From an uncultured Porphyromonas sp. (GTDB lineage: Bacteria; Bacteroidota; Bacteroidia; Bacteroidales; Porphyromonadaceae): 8,789 nucleotides of DNA. Both the position numbers and the translations under genes were made by a program. Position 1 is the first letter of the stretch. Each line of letters starts with the position of its first letter. Shown here piece by piece: positions 1 to 7,012 of the stretch. Below the pieces are notes generated by a model. That model saw only the letters and a list, made by a program, of their open reading frames with translations. It had not been told where the DNA came from and made no database searches. The stretch spans positions 1 through 8,789 of the forward strand of contig NZ_CAKRLH010000059.1 in assembly GCF_934359325.1 (NCBI RefSeq), in the 5' to 3' direction.

Positions 1-29
1 CGGACGGAGTATGGTATGCCGTGACGTGC

Positions 30-62
30 CTGCCATAACGGACGAGTCTCCCGTTATGGCAG
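30..62. repeat. Perfect 12-bp inverted repeat with 9-nt loop
   Basis: Left arm 30-41 (CTGCCATAACGG) and right arm 51-62 (CCGTTATGGCAG) are exact reverse complements around a 9-nt loop (42-50). The transcript of either strand would form a stable hairpin. There is no T-run on either side, so it is not a convincing intrinsic terminator. The flanking DNA (1-98) is open in some frames, but no frame gives a recognisable peptide, so I assign no gene there. It could be the 3' end signal of a gene lying left of the window or another extragenic palindrome. Confidence 0.7.
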
Positions 63-99
63 TACGATGCTGACTCTGGCTTGTAGGGATGGCGAATAT

Positions 100-159
100 C
101 TATTACCGGGTTTAGTGATCACTAAACCCGGTAATAGACTTCACTAAACCCGGTATTAG
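100..159. repeat. Repeat array A: three 16-bp units at 22-bp period
   Basis: Three copies of a 16-bp unit are separated by exactly 6 bp. Copy 1 is inverted at 100-115 (CTATTACCGGGTTTAG). Copy 2 is at 122-137 (CTAAACCCGGTAATAG) and copy 3 at 144-159 (CTAAACCCGGTATTAG). Spacers are TGATCA (116-121) and ACTTCA (138-143). Copies 1 and 2 with flanks form a perfect 40-bp palindrome at 99-138. The array lies downstream of the MmcQ/YjbR gene. The same units recur at 7013-7072. It is not a CRISPR: the spacers are 6 bp and one copy is inverted. It fits best as a dispersed extragenic palindromic element or a multi-site protein-binding array; its function is unknown. Confidence 0.85.
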
Positions 160-165
160 ATTACT

Positions 166-199
166 CCCGATCCCATCGGGCATGTCCGACCCTTCGGTC
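166..199. repeat. Two small adjacent hairpins
   Basis: CCCGAT (166-171) pairs with ATCGGG (175-180) around a 3-nt loop. GACC (188-191) pairs with GGTC (196-199) around CTTC; an alternative pairing is CCGA 186-189 with TCGG 194-197. Both lie between repeat array A and the terminator-like palindrome downstream of the minus-strand MmcQ gene, so a read-through transcript of that gene would contain them. They are short and could be chance in GC-rich DNA. Confidence 0.35.
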
Positions 200-204
200 A
201 GATC

Positions 205-237
205 ACAAAAACAACTTTGAGACCTTTGCAAAGGTCT
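205..237 (-). terminator. Probable intrinsic terminator of the MmcQ/YjbR gene
   Basis: Positions 220-237 are a perfect 18-bp palindrome (AGACCTTTG/CAAAGGTCT). It begins at the last base of the TAA stop (239-237) of the minus-strand gene. Read on the minus strand, the hairpin is followed by CAAAGTT and then the T-rich stretch GTTTTTGTG down to about 205. The T-run starts several bases after the stem, so it is not a textbook terminator, but position and orientation fit. Confidence 0.55.
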
Positions 238-656
238 TACTTTTGGAAAAGCTGTTTCGTATCCTCAGAAGCGGGTCTGCTCGACTGATCGGGGGAGGGG
301 ATGAGGAGGTTGCGGTCGCGGCGCGGTAGCCCTGCTACCACCAGCTCGTAGGAGCGGACGAGGAGATGTCGGACGATCTCCTCGGGGCAGTCGAGGTCGA
401 GCCGGAGCGAGGTCCAGTGCTTCTTGCTCATATGATAGGCGGGCATAAGGGCATCGTAGCGGGCGTGGAGCGGTGCAACTTCACGCAGATCGCTCTTGAA
501 ATTGAGGAGCGGATTGCCGTCGTGGTCCTCCAGCACCAGCGCAAAGATCCGCTCCTGCACGCGGTAGAGTACGGCATCCCACGCCTCCTTGTACTCCTCG
601 ACAGCGCCGGGGAGGCTGAGGCACAGCTCCGGTATGAATGAGTAGTCGCTTAGCAT
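237..656 (-). CDS. MmcQ/YjbR family DNA-binding-like protein
   Basis: A 139-residue protein of the MmcQ/YjbR family (small CyaY-like fold, often annotated as DNA-binding; cellular role not established). Family hallmarks are the N-terminal LCLSLPGAVEE (11-21), the central NPLLNFKSD (48-56), and the C-terminal MPAYHMSKKHW (71-81) and RSYELVVAGLPRR (101-113). I start it at the ATG at 656 because family members begin just before the CLSLPG motif; the in-frame TTG at 683 would add an atypical MIYLLYLWD leader and reach into the nqr terminator. About 25 residues after LPRR form a polar tail (PSPDQSSRPASED) beyond the usual family end. It lies 89 bp after nqrF on the same strand, but the hairpin at 684-720 makes it probably a separate transcript. 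The family call is firm; the function is unknown. Confidence 0.88.
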   Translation of the reverse strand: MLSDYSFIPELCLSLPGAVEEYKEAWDAVLYRVQERIFALVLEDHDGNPLLNFKSDLREVAPLHARYDALMPAYHMSKKHWTSLRLDLDCPEEIVRHLLVRSYELVVAGLPRRDRNLLIPSPDQSSRPASEDTKQLFQK

Positions 657-660
657 ATCC

Positions 661-668
661 CAAAGGTA
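661..668 (-). promoter_or_regulatory. Candidate -7 box for the MmcQ gene
   Basis: The minus strand reads TACCTTTG here, an exact match to the Bacteroidota -7 consensus TAnnTTTG and identical to the box upstream of nqrA. It ends only 4 bp before the ATG at 656, so a start site a few bases downstream would give a leaderless or near-leaderless mRNA. The nearest upstream TTTG (684-681) is only 12 bp away, too close for the usual -33 element. It may be fortuitous. Confidence 0.35.
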
Positions 669-683
669 CAGAAGATAAATCAA

Positions 684-720
684 AGGGGGGCTGTGTCTCG
701 CATGGAAACACAGCCCCCCT
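684..720 (-). terminator. Intrinsic terminator of the nqr operon
   Basis: On the minus strand, 25 bp after the nqrF stop, a 13-bp perfect stem (AGGGGGGCTGTGT, 720-708, with ACACAGCCCCCCT, 696-684) closes an 11-nt loop and is followed by TTTGATTTAT. The stem is long and GC-rich, with a moderate T-rich tail. It ends the nqrA-F transcript before the MmcQ gene. The plus-strand side lacks a T-run, so it should act mainly in the minus direction. Confidence 0.85.
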
Positions 721-745
721 CTTCGTTGGGTATCAGATCGGTGGA

Positions 746-1999
746 TTAGCCGAAGTTGTCGAAGTAGATCTGCTCGTCAGGTACGCCGAGGTCATCGAGC
801 ATCTTGAGCGCCGAGGCGGTCATCGGACCGGGACCGCACATGTAGTACTCGCAGTCCTCGGGAGCGGGGTGATCCTTGAGGTAGGTGTCGTAGAGGCACT
901 GGTGGATGAAGCCGGTGGGACCGGTCCAGTGGTCGGACTCGGGAGCGGCGGAGAGGGCGATGACAAACTTGAAGTTCTCATTCTCTCGCTCGATCTCGCG
1001 GAAGTCCTCCTCGTAGAAGATCTCCATCCTGGAGCGGGCTCCGTAGTAGTAGGAGACCTTGCGGGTGGTGTGGGCGGTCTTGAAGAGCCAGAGGATCTGG
1101 GCACGGAGCGGCGCCATACCGGCACCACCACCGATATAGATCATCTCGGCGTCAGAGTTCTCATTGATGTGGAAGTCTCCGTAGGGACCGCTGAGACGTA
1201 CCTTGTCACCGGGCTTGAGGTTGAAGATGTAAGACGACGCAATGCCGGGAGGCACCTTCATCCAGCCACCATTCTTCCGGTCAAAGGGCGGCGTGGCGAT
1301 GCGGACATTCAGCATAATGATGTCGCCCTCCTCGGGATAGTTGGCCATGGAGTAAGCACGGGTGGTCTCCTCCTCGTTCTTCGCGGTGAGGGGCCAGAGC
1401 TTAAACTTATCCCACTCGCCCTTAAACTTCTCATCCACCTCCATCGTGGAGTAGCTGATGTCGTACTCGGGGATAGTGATCTGGGCATAGCTACCAGGCT
1501 TGAAGTCCATATGCTCGCCCTTGGGCAGTGCGACGACAAATTCCTTGATGAAGGAGGCGACGTTGTGATTGGAGACAACGGTGCAGTCCCACTCCTTGAC
1601 GCCAAAGACGGACTCCGGTACGCGGACCTTCATGTCGTCCTTCACCTTGACCTGACAGGAGAGGCGCCAGTCGTTCTTGATCTCCCTGCGGGAGAAGTGG
1701 GGCACCTCAGTGGCGAGGATCTCGCCTCCGCCCTCCATCACCTGGCAGCGGCACTGACCGCAGGAGCCCTTACCTCCGCAGGCGGAGGAGAGGAAGATGC
1801 CTTGGTTCTGGAGCGTATTGAGGAGCGTGCCGCCCATGGGTACGGTGTAGGTCTTGTCGTCATTGACCGTCACCTCGACGTTGCCGACCTTCACGAGCTT
1901 AGCCTTGGCGAAGAGGAGGACGACGACGAGGAGCAGGATGATGATGAGGAAGACGACCACACTCGTCAGGATCGCTGTAGTAGATATTGCAAGTAGCAT
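746..1999 (-). CDS. nqrF: Na+-translocating NADH:quinone reductase subunit F
   Basis: The 417-residue NADH-oxidising subunit, the electron entry point of the Na+ pump. An N-terminal membrane anchor (about 9-30) is followed by a plant-ferredoxin-like [2Fe-2S] domain with ligands Cys74, Cys80, Cys83 and Cys115 (C-x5-C-x2-C-x31-C). A ferredoxin-NADP reductase-type module then carries the FAD motif RAYSMAN (214-220), GPYGDF (271-276), the NADH-binding GGGAGMAPLR (290-299) and CGPGPM (388-393), ending in the family-typical FDNFG. Length and domain order match family norms. It is the last gene of the operon, 46 bp after nqrE. An A/G-rich stretch (AAGGAAACAAGAAAGAA) precedes the ATG. No defects are seen. 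Confidence 0.98.
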   Translation of the reverse strand: MLLAISTTAILTSVVVFLIIILLLVVVLLFAKAKLVKVGNVEVTVNDDKTYTVPMGGTLLNTLQNQGIFLSSACGGKGSCGQCRCQVMEGGGEILATEVPHFSRREIKNDWRLSCQVKVKDDMKVRVPESVFGVKEWDCTVVSNHNVASFIKEFVVALPKGEHMDFKPGSYAQITIPEYDISYSTMEVDEKFKGEWDKFKLWPLTAKNEEETTRAYSMANYPEEGDIIMLNVRIATPPFDRKNGGWMKVPPGIASSYIFNLKPGDKVRLSGPYGDFHINENSDAEMIYIGGGAGMAPLRAQILWLFKTAHTTRKVSYYYGARSRMEIFYEEDFREIERENENFKFVIALSAAPESDHWTGPTGFIHQCLYDTYLKDHPAPEDCEYYMCGPGPMTASALKMLDDLGVPDEQIYFDNFG

Positions 2000-2045
2000 T
2001 TCTTTCTTGTTTCCTTAGATAAAAAGGGTGATCTCTGACGAGGAC

Positions 2046-2663
2046 TTAGAGGGCGAGACCGGAGAAGCTCATGAAGCCGAAGGCCATGAGACCGGTGATG
2101 ATGAAGGCGATGCCGAGACCCTTGAGTGCCTTGGGTACACGTGAGTACTTCATTCGCTCGCGGATAGCCGCCATGGAGGCGATGGCGAGGGCCCAGCCGA
2201 TGCCGGAGCCGAAGCCATAGGTGAGTGCGTGTCCCACGGTGGGGAAGGCACGCTGCTGCATGAAGAGCGATCCGCCGAGGATGGCGCAATTGACCGCGAT
2301 CAGTGGCAGGAAGATGCCGAGTGAGTTGTAGAGCGCCGGGCTGTACCGCTCCACCACCATCTCCACGAGCTGGACGAAGGAGGCGATGACGGCGATGAAG
2401 ATCAGGAGGCTGAGGAAGCTCAGGTCCACCTCGGCAAACTTTGGTCCCAGCCAGGCGAGGGCGCCGGGCTTGAGGATATAATTCTCGAGCAGCCAGTTGA
2501 TCGGCACGGTGAGGGTCATGACAAAGATGACGGCGGCACCGAGTCCGATGGAGGTCTTCACACTCTTCGAGATGGCGAGGAAAGAGCACATCCCGAGGAA
2601 GTAGGCGAAGATCATATTATCGACGAAGATCGACCGGACGAAAAGGCTTAGATATTCTCCCAT
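2046..2663 (-). CDS. nqrE: Na+-translocating NADH:quinone reductase subunit E
   Basis: A 205-residue integral membrane protein of the NqrDE/RnfAE family with about six transmembrane segments. It forms an inverted-topology pair with NqrD. Cys26 (in FLGMCSFLA) and Cys126 (in [11 protein letters not shown]) match the two NqrE cysteines that, with two from NqrD, ligate the intramembrane iron-sulfur centre between NqrF and NqrC. The start [17 protein letters not shown] is typical of the family. It sits in the fifth operon position, 46 bp after nqrD. The related RnfA is the main alternative, but the six-gene nqr order settles the call. Confidence 0.97.
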   Translation of the reverse strand: MGEYLSLFVRSIFVDNMIFAYFLGMCSFLAISKSVKTSIGLGAAVIFVMTLTVPINWLLENYILKPGALAWLGPKFAEVDLSFLSLLIFIAVIASFVQLVEMVVERYSPALYNSLGIFLPLIAVNCAILGGSLFMQQRAFPTVGHALTYGFGSGIGWALAIASMAAIRERMKYSRVPKALKGLGIAFIITGLMAFGFMSFSGLAL

Positions 2664-2709
2664 AATGATAATCGATTGTTCTCTATGTGATACACTTGAG
2701 CCTTAGGGC

Positions 2710-3336
2710 TTACTCCTCCTCCCACAGCTCGTGGTGACGGCTGCGGTGGACCCAGATGATGCAGGCGATCAGGATCAGCGCCATCGGCGGGAGGATCATG
2801 AGGCCGTTATCCATATAGCCGGCGTCGTAGAATCTATCGGGTATCACCTGATAGCCGAGGAGCGTACCGGAGCCGAAGAGCTCGCGGAAGAATCCGATGA
2901 TGATGAGGATGATGCCGTAGCCGACACCATTGCCGATACCGTCGAGGAAGGACTGCCAGGGGCCGTGGGCGAGAGCAAAGGCCTCGAGCCGACCCATGAG
3001 GATACAATTGGTGATGATCAGTCCGACAAAAACGGAGAGCTGCTTATTGAGGTCATAGGCGTAGGCCTTGAGTACCTCGCTGATCACGGTCACGAGGGCG
3101 GCGACGACGACCAGCTGCACGATCATGCGGATGGAGTTGGGGATCGTCTTGCGGAGGAGGGAAATGATGACGTTGCCGAAGGCGACGACGATCGTCACCG
3201 AGAGCGCCATCACGATAGCGGGCTCAAGCTTCGAGGTGACCGCGAGAGCGGAGCAGATGCCGAGCACCTGGACGATCACGGGGTTGTTGCCGCTGATCGG
3301 TCCGAGGAGGATGTCCTTATTCTTTAGCTTTGACAT
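2710..3336 (-). CDS. nqrD: Na+-translocating NADH:quinone reductase subunit D
   Basis: A 208-residue membrane subunit with about six transmembrane helices, the partner of NqrE. The N-terminal GPISGNNPVIVQVLGICSALAV region and the central VGLIITNCILMGRLEAFA are family signatures. Cys28 and Cys111 correspond to the NqrD ligands of the intramembrane iron-sulfur centre. The ATG lies only 2 bp after the nqrC TGA stop, implying translational coupling and roughly equal synthesis. The C-terminus is a charged cytoplasmic tail (HRSRHHELWEEE). Confidence 0.97.
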   Translation of the reverse strand: MSKLKNKDILLGPISGNNPVIVQVLGICSALAVTSKLEPAIVMALSVTIVVAFGNVIISLLRKTIPNSIRMIVQLVVVAALVTVISEVLKAYAYDLNKQLSVFVGLIITNCILMGRLEAFALAHGPWQSFLDGIGNGVGYGIILIIIGFFRELFGSGTLLGYQVIPDRFYDAGYMDNGLMILPPMALILIACIIWVHRSRHHELWEEE

Positions 3337-3338
3337 AA

Positions 3339-4067
3339 TCAGTTATTCTGCTGCTTGAGGTTATTGAGGAAGGGCTCATACTGCGTCAGCACGTCGAGGA
3401 GCATGTTATTGACTCCCTTAGATGTGAGCGTGCCGCCGGAGATGCCGTCGACATAGTCGCGACTCTCATCCGTCTTGCCGTGCTTGACGACGGCGATGGA
3501 GGTGAAGCTGCCGTCGCGGTAGAGGTGCTTATCGTGGAATTGCCCGCTGAAGGGCTCGTGAGAGATCTCAGCACCGAGACCGGGGGTCTCGCTGGCGTGG
3601 CTGAAGTCTGCCCCGAGGACGCTGTCTCCGTCACCTGCGACGGAGATGTAGCCCCAGATGGGACCCCAGAGACCGGCGCCGTAGAGCGCCATGACGTATC
3701 CCCTCTGTCCGTCGAGCGAGGCCTCAAAGACCGGATAGCTCTCCTGCTCAGCAGGAGTGCGGAGCTCAGCGATGTCGTAGCTAAAGGCGGGATCGGTCGT
3801 GCCGGTGCCTCGGGTCTCCTCGATGACGTTGCCCTCGCGATCGACGAGGTAGGCGTCGGTGATGGTAGCGTTGTAGGTGTCGATCACCTTATCCTTAGCC
3901 ACCCCGGAGATGCCGAGGGAGCGGAGGATCTGCTCCATCTTGTCGATATTCTGATTGTCGATCTGTCGATCCTTGAGGGACTGTGAGGTGAAGGCGAGCC
4001 CTACGGCCACCAGGATGACCATCACAGACGCATAGAGGATCACATAACCGTTGTTTTCCTTATTCAT
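3339..4067 (-). CDS. nqrC: Na+-translocating NADH:quinone reductase subunit C
   Basis: A 242-residue subunit with one N-terminal membrane helix (about 7-27) and a large FMN-binding domain outside the cytoplasm. The flavinylation motif DGISGGT is at 207-213; Thr213 is the predicted site of phosphoester-linked FMN, attached by the ApbE flavin transferase, whose gene is not in this window. GLWGPIWGYISV (132-143) and ETPGLGAEI (160-168) are further family motifs. NqrC relays electrons from the NqrD/E centre to the FMN on NqrB. The gene is 23 bp after nqrB and 2 bp before nqrD. Confidence 0.97.
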   Translation of the reverse strand: MNKENNGYVILYASVMVILVAVGLAFTSQSLKDRQIDNQNIDKMEQILRSLGISGVAKDKVIDTYNATITDAYLVDREGNVIEETRGTGTTDPAFSYDIAELRTPAEQESYPVFEASLDGQRGYVMALYGAGLWGPIWGYISVAGDGDSVLGADFSHASETPGLGAEISHEPFSGQFHDKHLYRDGSFTSIAVVKHGKTDESRDYVDGISGGTLTSKGVNNMLLDVLTQYEPFLNNLKQQNN

Positions 4068-4090
4068 AGTCTTTTATCGTCCTTCAGGGA

Positions 4091-5326
4091 TTACTTGGAG
4101 ATCGCCTCAGCGTGTGCGGCGGCCGCCTTATTGGCGCGCTTCGTACGACGGCTGACATTGGCCTCCACGACGAAGTAGTCGATCAGCGGTGCGAGAGCAT
4201 TCATCAGCAGGATCGAGAGCATCATACCCTCGGGGTAGCCGGGGTTAAGCACACGGACGCAGATGGCGAAGAAGCCGATCAGGAGGCCGTAGATCCACTT
4301 ACCTGTCTCGGTGCGGCTGGCGGTGACCGGGTCGGTCGCCATGAAGACGGCACCGAAGGCGAAGCCTCCCAGCATCAGATGACTCCAGGCGGGCAGGGTC
4401 ATGGCGGGGGTGGCGCCGATGGCATTGAACATGAGTGCCGTCAGGAAGCCGCCACCAAAGGTGGCTACCATGATCTTCCAGCTGGCGATGCCGGTGCAGA
4501 GGAGGATCAGCGCACCGATGGCGATGGCGATGATCGAGGTCTCACCGATCGATCCGGGCATCAGTCCGGAGATCATGTCCCATGAGGTGAGGGGCTGGCC
4601 GAGGGCAGTCGTAAGTGTGCCGGCGGTCTCCTCCGTCCAGGTGGCTACCTGACCGAGCGGGGTGGCGCCGGTAAAGCCGTCCACCACCTGGTCGCTGCCG
4701 CCAAAGCCGAGCGCGCGACCGGTCGGTACCCAGACGTCTCCGGACATCTTGCTCGGGTAGGAGAAGAAGAGGAAGGCACGGGTGACGAGGGCGACATTGA
4801 AGATATTGTATCCGCTGCCGCCGAAGACCACCTTAGCAAAGATGACCGAGAAGACGATCGCCAGGGCGAGCATCCAGAGCGGCACGCTCCATGGCACGAT
4901 CAGCGGGATGAGGAATCCGGTGACGAGATAGCCCTCGGAGATCTCCTCGTCCTTGATCTGCGCGTCGGCAAACTCGATCGCCAGACCGACGATATAGGAG
5001 ACGAGGAAGCGGGGTAGGAAGGCGAGGAAGCCGTACCAGAGACGGCTCCAGAAGCCGTACTCCACCAGCTGACCTGTCACGAGGAAGTGCTGGTAGCCGA
5101 GGTTGTACATACCGAAGAGGGCGCACGGGATCAGCGCCAGCACCACGGTGATCATCGCACGCTTCATATCGATGCTGTCATGGATATGGACGCCTCGACG
5201 ACTCGTCTCCGTGGGCACGAAGAGGAAGGTCCCAAAGCCCTCATAGAGCGACTTCGCCCAGTGCATCGGCTTGCCTTTCTCAAACTTCGGTGCTAAGTTG
5301 TCGAACTTTTTCTTAAAAGAATTCAT
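4091..5326 (-). CDS. nqrB: Na+-translocating NADH:quinone reductase subunit B
   Basis: The 411-residue core membrane subunit, with about ten transmembrane segments, that carries covalent FMN and riboflavin and is central to Na+ translocation. The FMN-attachment motif DGFTGAT is at 216-222, with Thr222 as the flavinylated residue. Other family signatures are TSRRGVHIHDSIDMKR (41-56), FGGSGYNIFNVALVTRAF (168-185) and FMATDPVTASRTETGKWIYG (328-347). I start at the ATG at 5326 (MNSFKKKFDNLAPKFEKG), which matches family N-termini. A GTG at 5362 would add 12 residues and place the start inside an intercistronic hairpin. The gap to nqrA is 53 bp. Confidence 0.96.
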   Translation of the reverse strand: MNSFKKKFDNLAPKFEKGKPMHWAKSLYEGFGTFLFVPTETSRRGVHIHDSIDMKRAMITVVLALIPCALFGMYNLGYQHFLVTGQLVEYGFWSRLWYGFLAFLPRFLVSYIVGLAIEFADAQIKDEEISEGYLVTGFLIPLIVPWSVPLWMLALAIVFSVIFAKVVFGGSGYNIFNVALVTRAFLFFSYPSKMSGDVWVPTGRALGFGGSDQVVDGFTGATPLGQVATWTEETAGTLTTALGQPLTSWDMISGLMPGSIGETSIIAIAIGALILLCTGIASWKIMVATFGGGFLTALMFNAIGATPAMTLPAWSHLMLGGFAFGAVFMATDPVTASRTETGKWIYGLLIGFFAICVRVLNPGYPEGMMLSILLMNALAPLIDYFVVEANVSRRTKRANKAAAAHAEAISK

Positions 5327-5351
5327 GTATGTCTCTACTATGGGATTGTGT

Positions 5352-5369
5352 GGCGTGAGCACTCACGCC
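5352..5369. repeat. Intercistronic hairpin between nqrA and nqrB
   Basis: GGCGTGAG (5352-5359) and CTCACGCC (5362-5369) are exact reverse complements around a 2-bp centre. In RNA this gives a 7-bp GC-rich stem with a 4-nt loop. It lies 10 bp after the nqrA stop and about 25 bp before the nqrB ATG. No T-run follows on the minus strand, so termination is unlikely. An mRNA-stability, processing or translation-tuning role is possible but untested. Confidence 0.6.
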
Positions 5370-5379
5370 GGTCCATCGA

Positions 5380-6729
5380 TCAATTCATCTCCTTATAGAG
5401 CTGATCCAGACCATCGCGCACGATAGCCTGCAGGGGCAGCTTGGAGGTGTCGACAAATTCGCACAGAGCGAAGTCCTCCGGCACCACCTCATAGATACCC
5501 AGCTGCTCCATCCGCTCGATGTCAAAGGTGATGATCGCGCGGATCAGCTGCTCGGGGAAGATGTCCATCGGGAAGACCTTGTCGTACTCGTTGCTAAACA
5601 TCAGCGGGCGCTCCGAGCCGTGGAGACGCGCATCGATGGTGTACTTCCGCTTCCCGGTGAGCCAGGAGGTGAAGGTACGCGAGACGGAGTACTTGTCCAG
5701 TCCCGGAGCCATCCAGCCGAAGAGCTCCACCGTCTCGTCCCCCTCGGGGATCGCGGTGATGATATTGGTCCGAGTGGAGAGGAAGGGGTGGCTATCGGTG
5801 ACCTGCAGTCCCGTGAGCACATCCCCATCGATGAGGCGGAGGTGCTCAGCCGTATTGGCCTTTTTGTCGGAGACAATGTCCTCGATCTTAGCACCGGCGC
5901 GGACGACGGTGATCCCTCTCCTCTCCATGCCGGTACCGGCGCAGGCGACACGCTTCGTCAGGTCAACGTGACCGGTGGTGAGGAAGCGTCCCAGCAGGGC
6001 CATCTCCGTCACGGAGAGGGTCCAGACGACCTCCCCCTGATTGATCGGGCGGGTATGATTGATCAGCACGCCCACGTTGCCGGCAGGGTGGGGACCCTTC
6101 ACCTCATACTCGCGGACGCCCTTCAGCCCCAGAGCCTCGCCGGGAGCGTAGCCCATGTAGACGTCGCCCTCGGTGAGCTTACCCAGCACATCTGCAGCGA
6201 TCTGGAGATACTTCTTGTCCTCTCCGAGGAGCGCCATCGTGTCGGGCAGGAGCGGGGCGGTGAAGTTGGCGGTGACATAGATGTCCCGCGGTCTCTCCGT
6301 CGGGTCCGGCACCATATCGTACGGCCGCTTACGGAGGAGGGCGAGCATGCCACTCTGCATCAGGAGCGAGAGGATCTCCTCACGGCTCCGCGAGGTGACG
6401 TCCGTCACATCGAAGTCCTTATACGTTACGTCGGCGTCTGCCTTGATCTCGACGTAGAGGATCTTGCGCTTCGCACCGCGCACCACCTGCACCACCTCGC
6501 CGCTGACGGGGGAGACGAGGACCATCTCCGGGCAGGGCTTGTGGTAGAGGACAGGACTGCCGGCCATTACACGATCGCCTACCTGCACAGACAGGCGGGG
6601 CTGTAGCCCCGGGAAGGATGTCGGACTGACGCCATAGGACGACCCGACAGAGGAGGGGATCACCTCCTCAGATGCGTCGCCTGCCAGTCGTATGTCGAGA
6701 CCCTTCTTGATACTGATCTCTTGAGCCAT
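5380..6729 (-). CDS. nqrA: Na+-translocating NADH:quinone reductase subunit A
   Basis: The 449-residue peripheral cytoplasmic subunit, the first gene of the operon. It associates with NqrB and takes part in quinone binding and reduction; in this lineage the quinone is probably menaquinone (inference). The N-terminus IKKGLDIRLAG (7-17) is the family hallmark. It is followed by a biotinyl/RnfC-like barrel-sandwich segment (about 38-95) containing VQVGDRVMAGSPVLYHK and SPVSGEVVQV. The length is typical. The ATG at 6729 is the only sensible start. No Shine-Dalgarno is visible; the leader is A/T-rich, as is common in Bacteroidota. The ATG is 56 bp from an exact -7 box. Confidence 0.97.
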   Translation of the reverse strand: MAQEISIKKGLDIRLAGDASEEVIPSSVGSSYGVSPTSFPGLQPRLSVQVGDRVMAGSPVLYHKPCPEMVLVSPVSGEVVQVVRGAKRKILYVEIKADADVTYKDFDVTDVTSRSREEILSLLMQSGMLALLRKRPYDMVPDPTERPRDIYVTANFTAPLLPDTMALLGEDKKYLQIAADVLGKLTEGDVYMGYAPGEALGLKGVREYEVKGPHPAGNVGVLINHTRPINQGEVVWTLSVTEMALLGRFLTTGHVDLTKRVACAGTGMERRGITVVRAGAKIEDIVSDKKANTAEHLRLIDGDVLTGLQVTDSHPFLSTRTNIITAIPEGDETVELFGWMAPGLDKYSVSRTFTSWLTGKRKYTIDARLHGSERPLMFSNEYDKVFPMDIFPEQLIRAIITFDIERMEQLGIYEVVPEDFALCEFVDTSKLPLQAIVRDGLDQLYKEMN

Positions 6730-6785
6730 ATACTATCGCTACTCTATTTTTTTTGGATTTCTCTCTTGTGTGTACCAATGACACG

Positions 6786-6793
6786 CAAAGGTA
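6786..6793 (-). promoter_or_regulatory. -7 box of the nqr operon promoter
   Basis: The minus strand reads TACCTTTG, an exact match to the Bacteroidota sigma-ABfr -7 consensus TAnnTTTG, in an A/T-rich patch of otherwise GC-rich DNA. A start a few bases downstream would give a leader of about 50 nt before nqrA. I see no good TTTG at the expected -33 distance; the nearest partial match (ATTGG, about 24 bp upstream) is too far. No operator or regulator site is obvious. Confidence 0.6.
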
Positions 6794-7012
6794 CCTATTT
6801 ATTTTAGAAAAAAATATCCAATTGCCGCCCCCTGGCAGGGCTGACGCATTTGAGTTTCACCTCGCCCGCCCGGTCCAGCAGGGACTTACCCGCCGTCCCC
6901 CCTCCTTTGACACCCCGCCCCTGTACGATGACACATTCATCCCCTATGCGGCGGGAGGCGGATCCCCGGTGCTGGGGAGTATCGTATCGAGCTGGATAAA
7001 GTTCGGAGAGTT

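Noticed and set aside
100..159. Mini-CRISPR interpretation of the repeat arrays
   Set aside because: Repeats are 16 bp with 6-bp spacers, one unit is inverted, spacers are partly shared between loci, and no cas genes are present.
638..1996. 452-codon plus-strand open frame antisense to nqrF
   Set aside because: It opposes a certain nqrF gene, crosses the nqr terminator, and has a biased Gly/Val/Leu/Asp composition with no recognisable family. It is a shadow of GC-rich codon bias.
5620..6606. 328-codon plus-strand open frame antisense to nqrA
   Set aside because: It lies wholly within nqrA, has biased composition and no family resemblance, and is the mirror of the sense codon bias.
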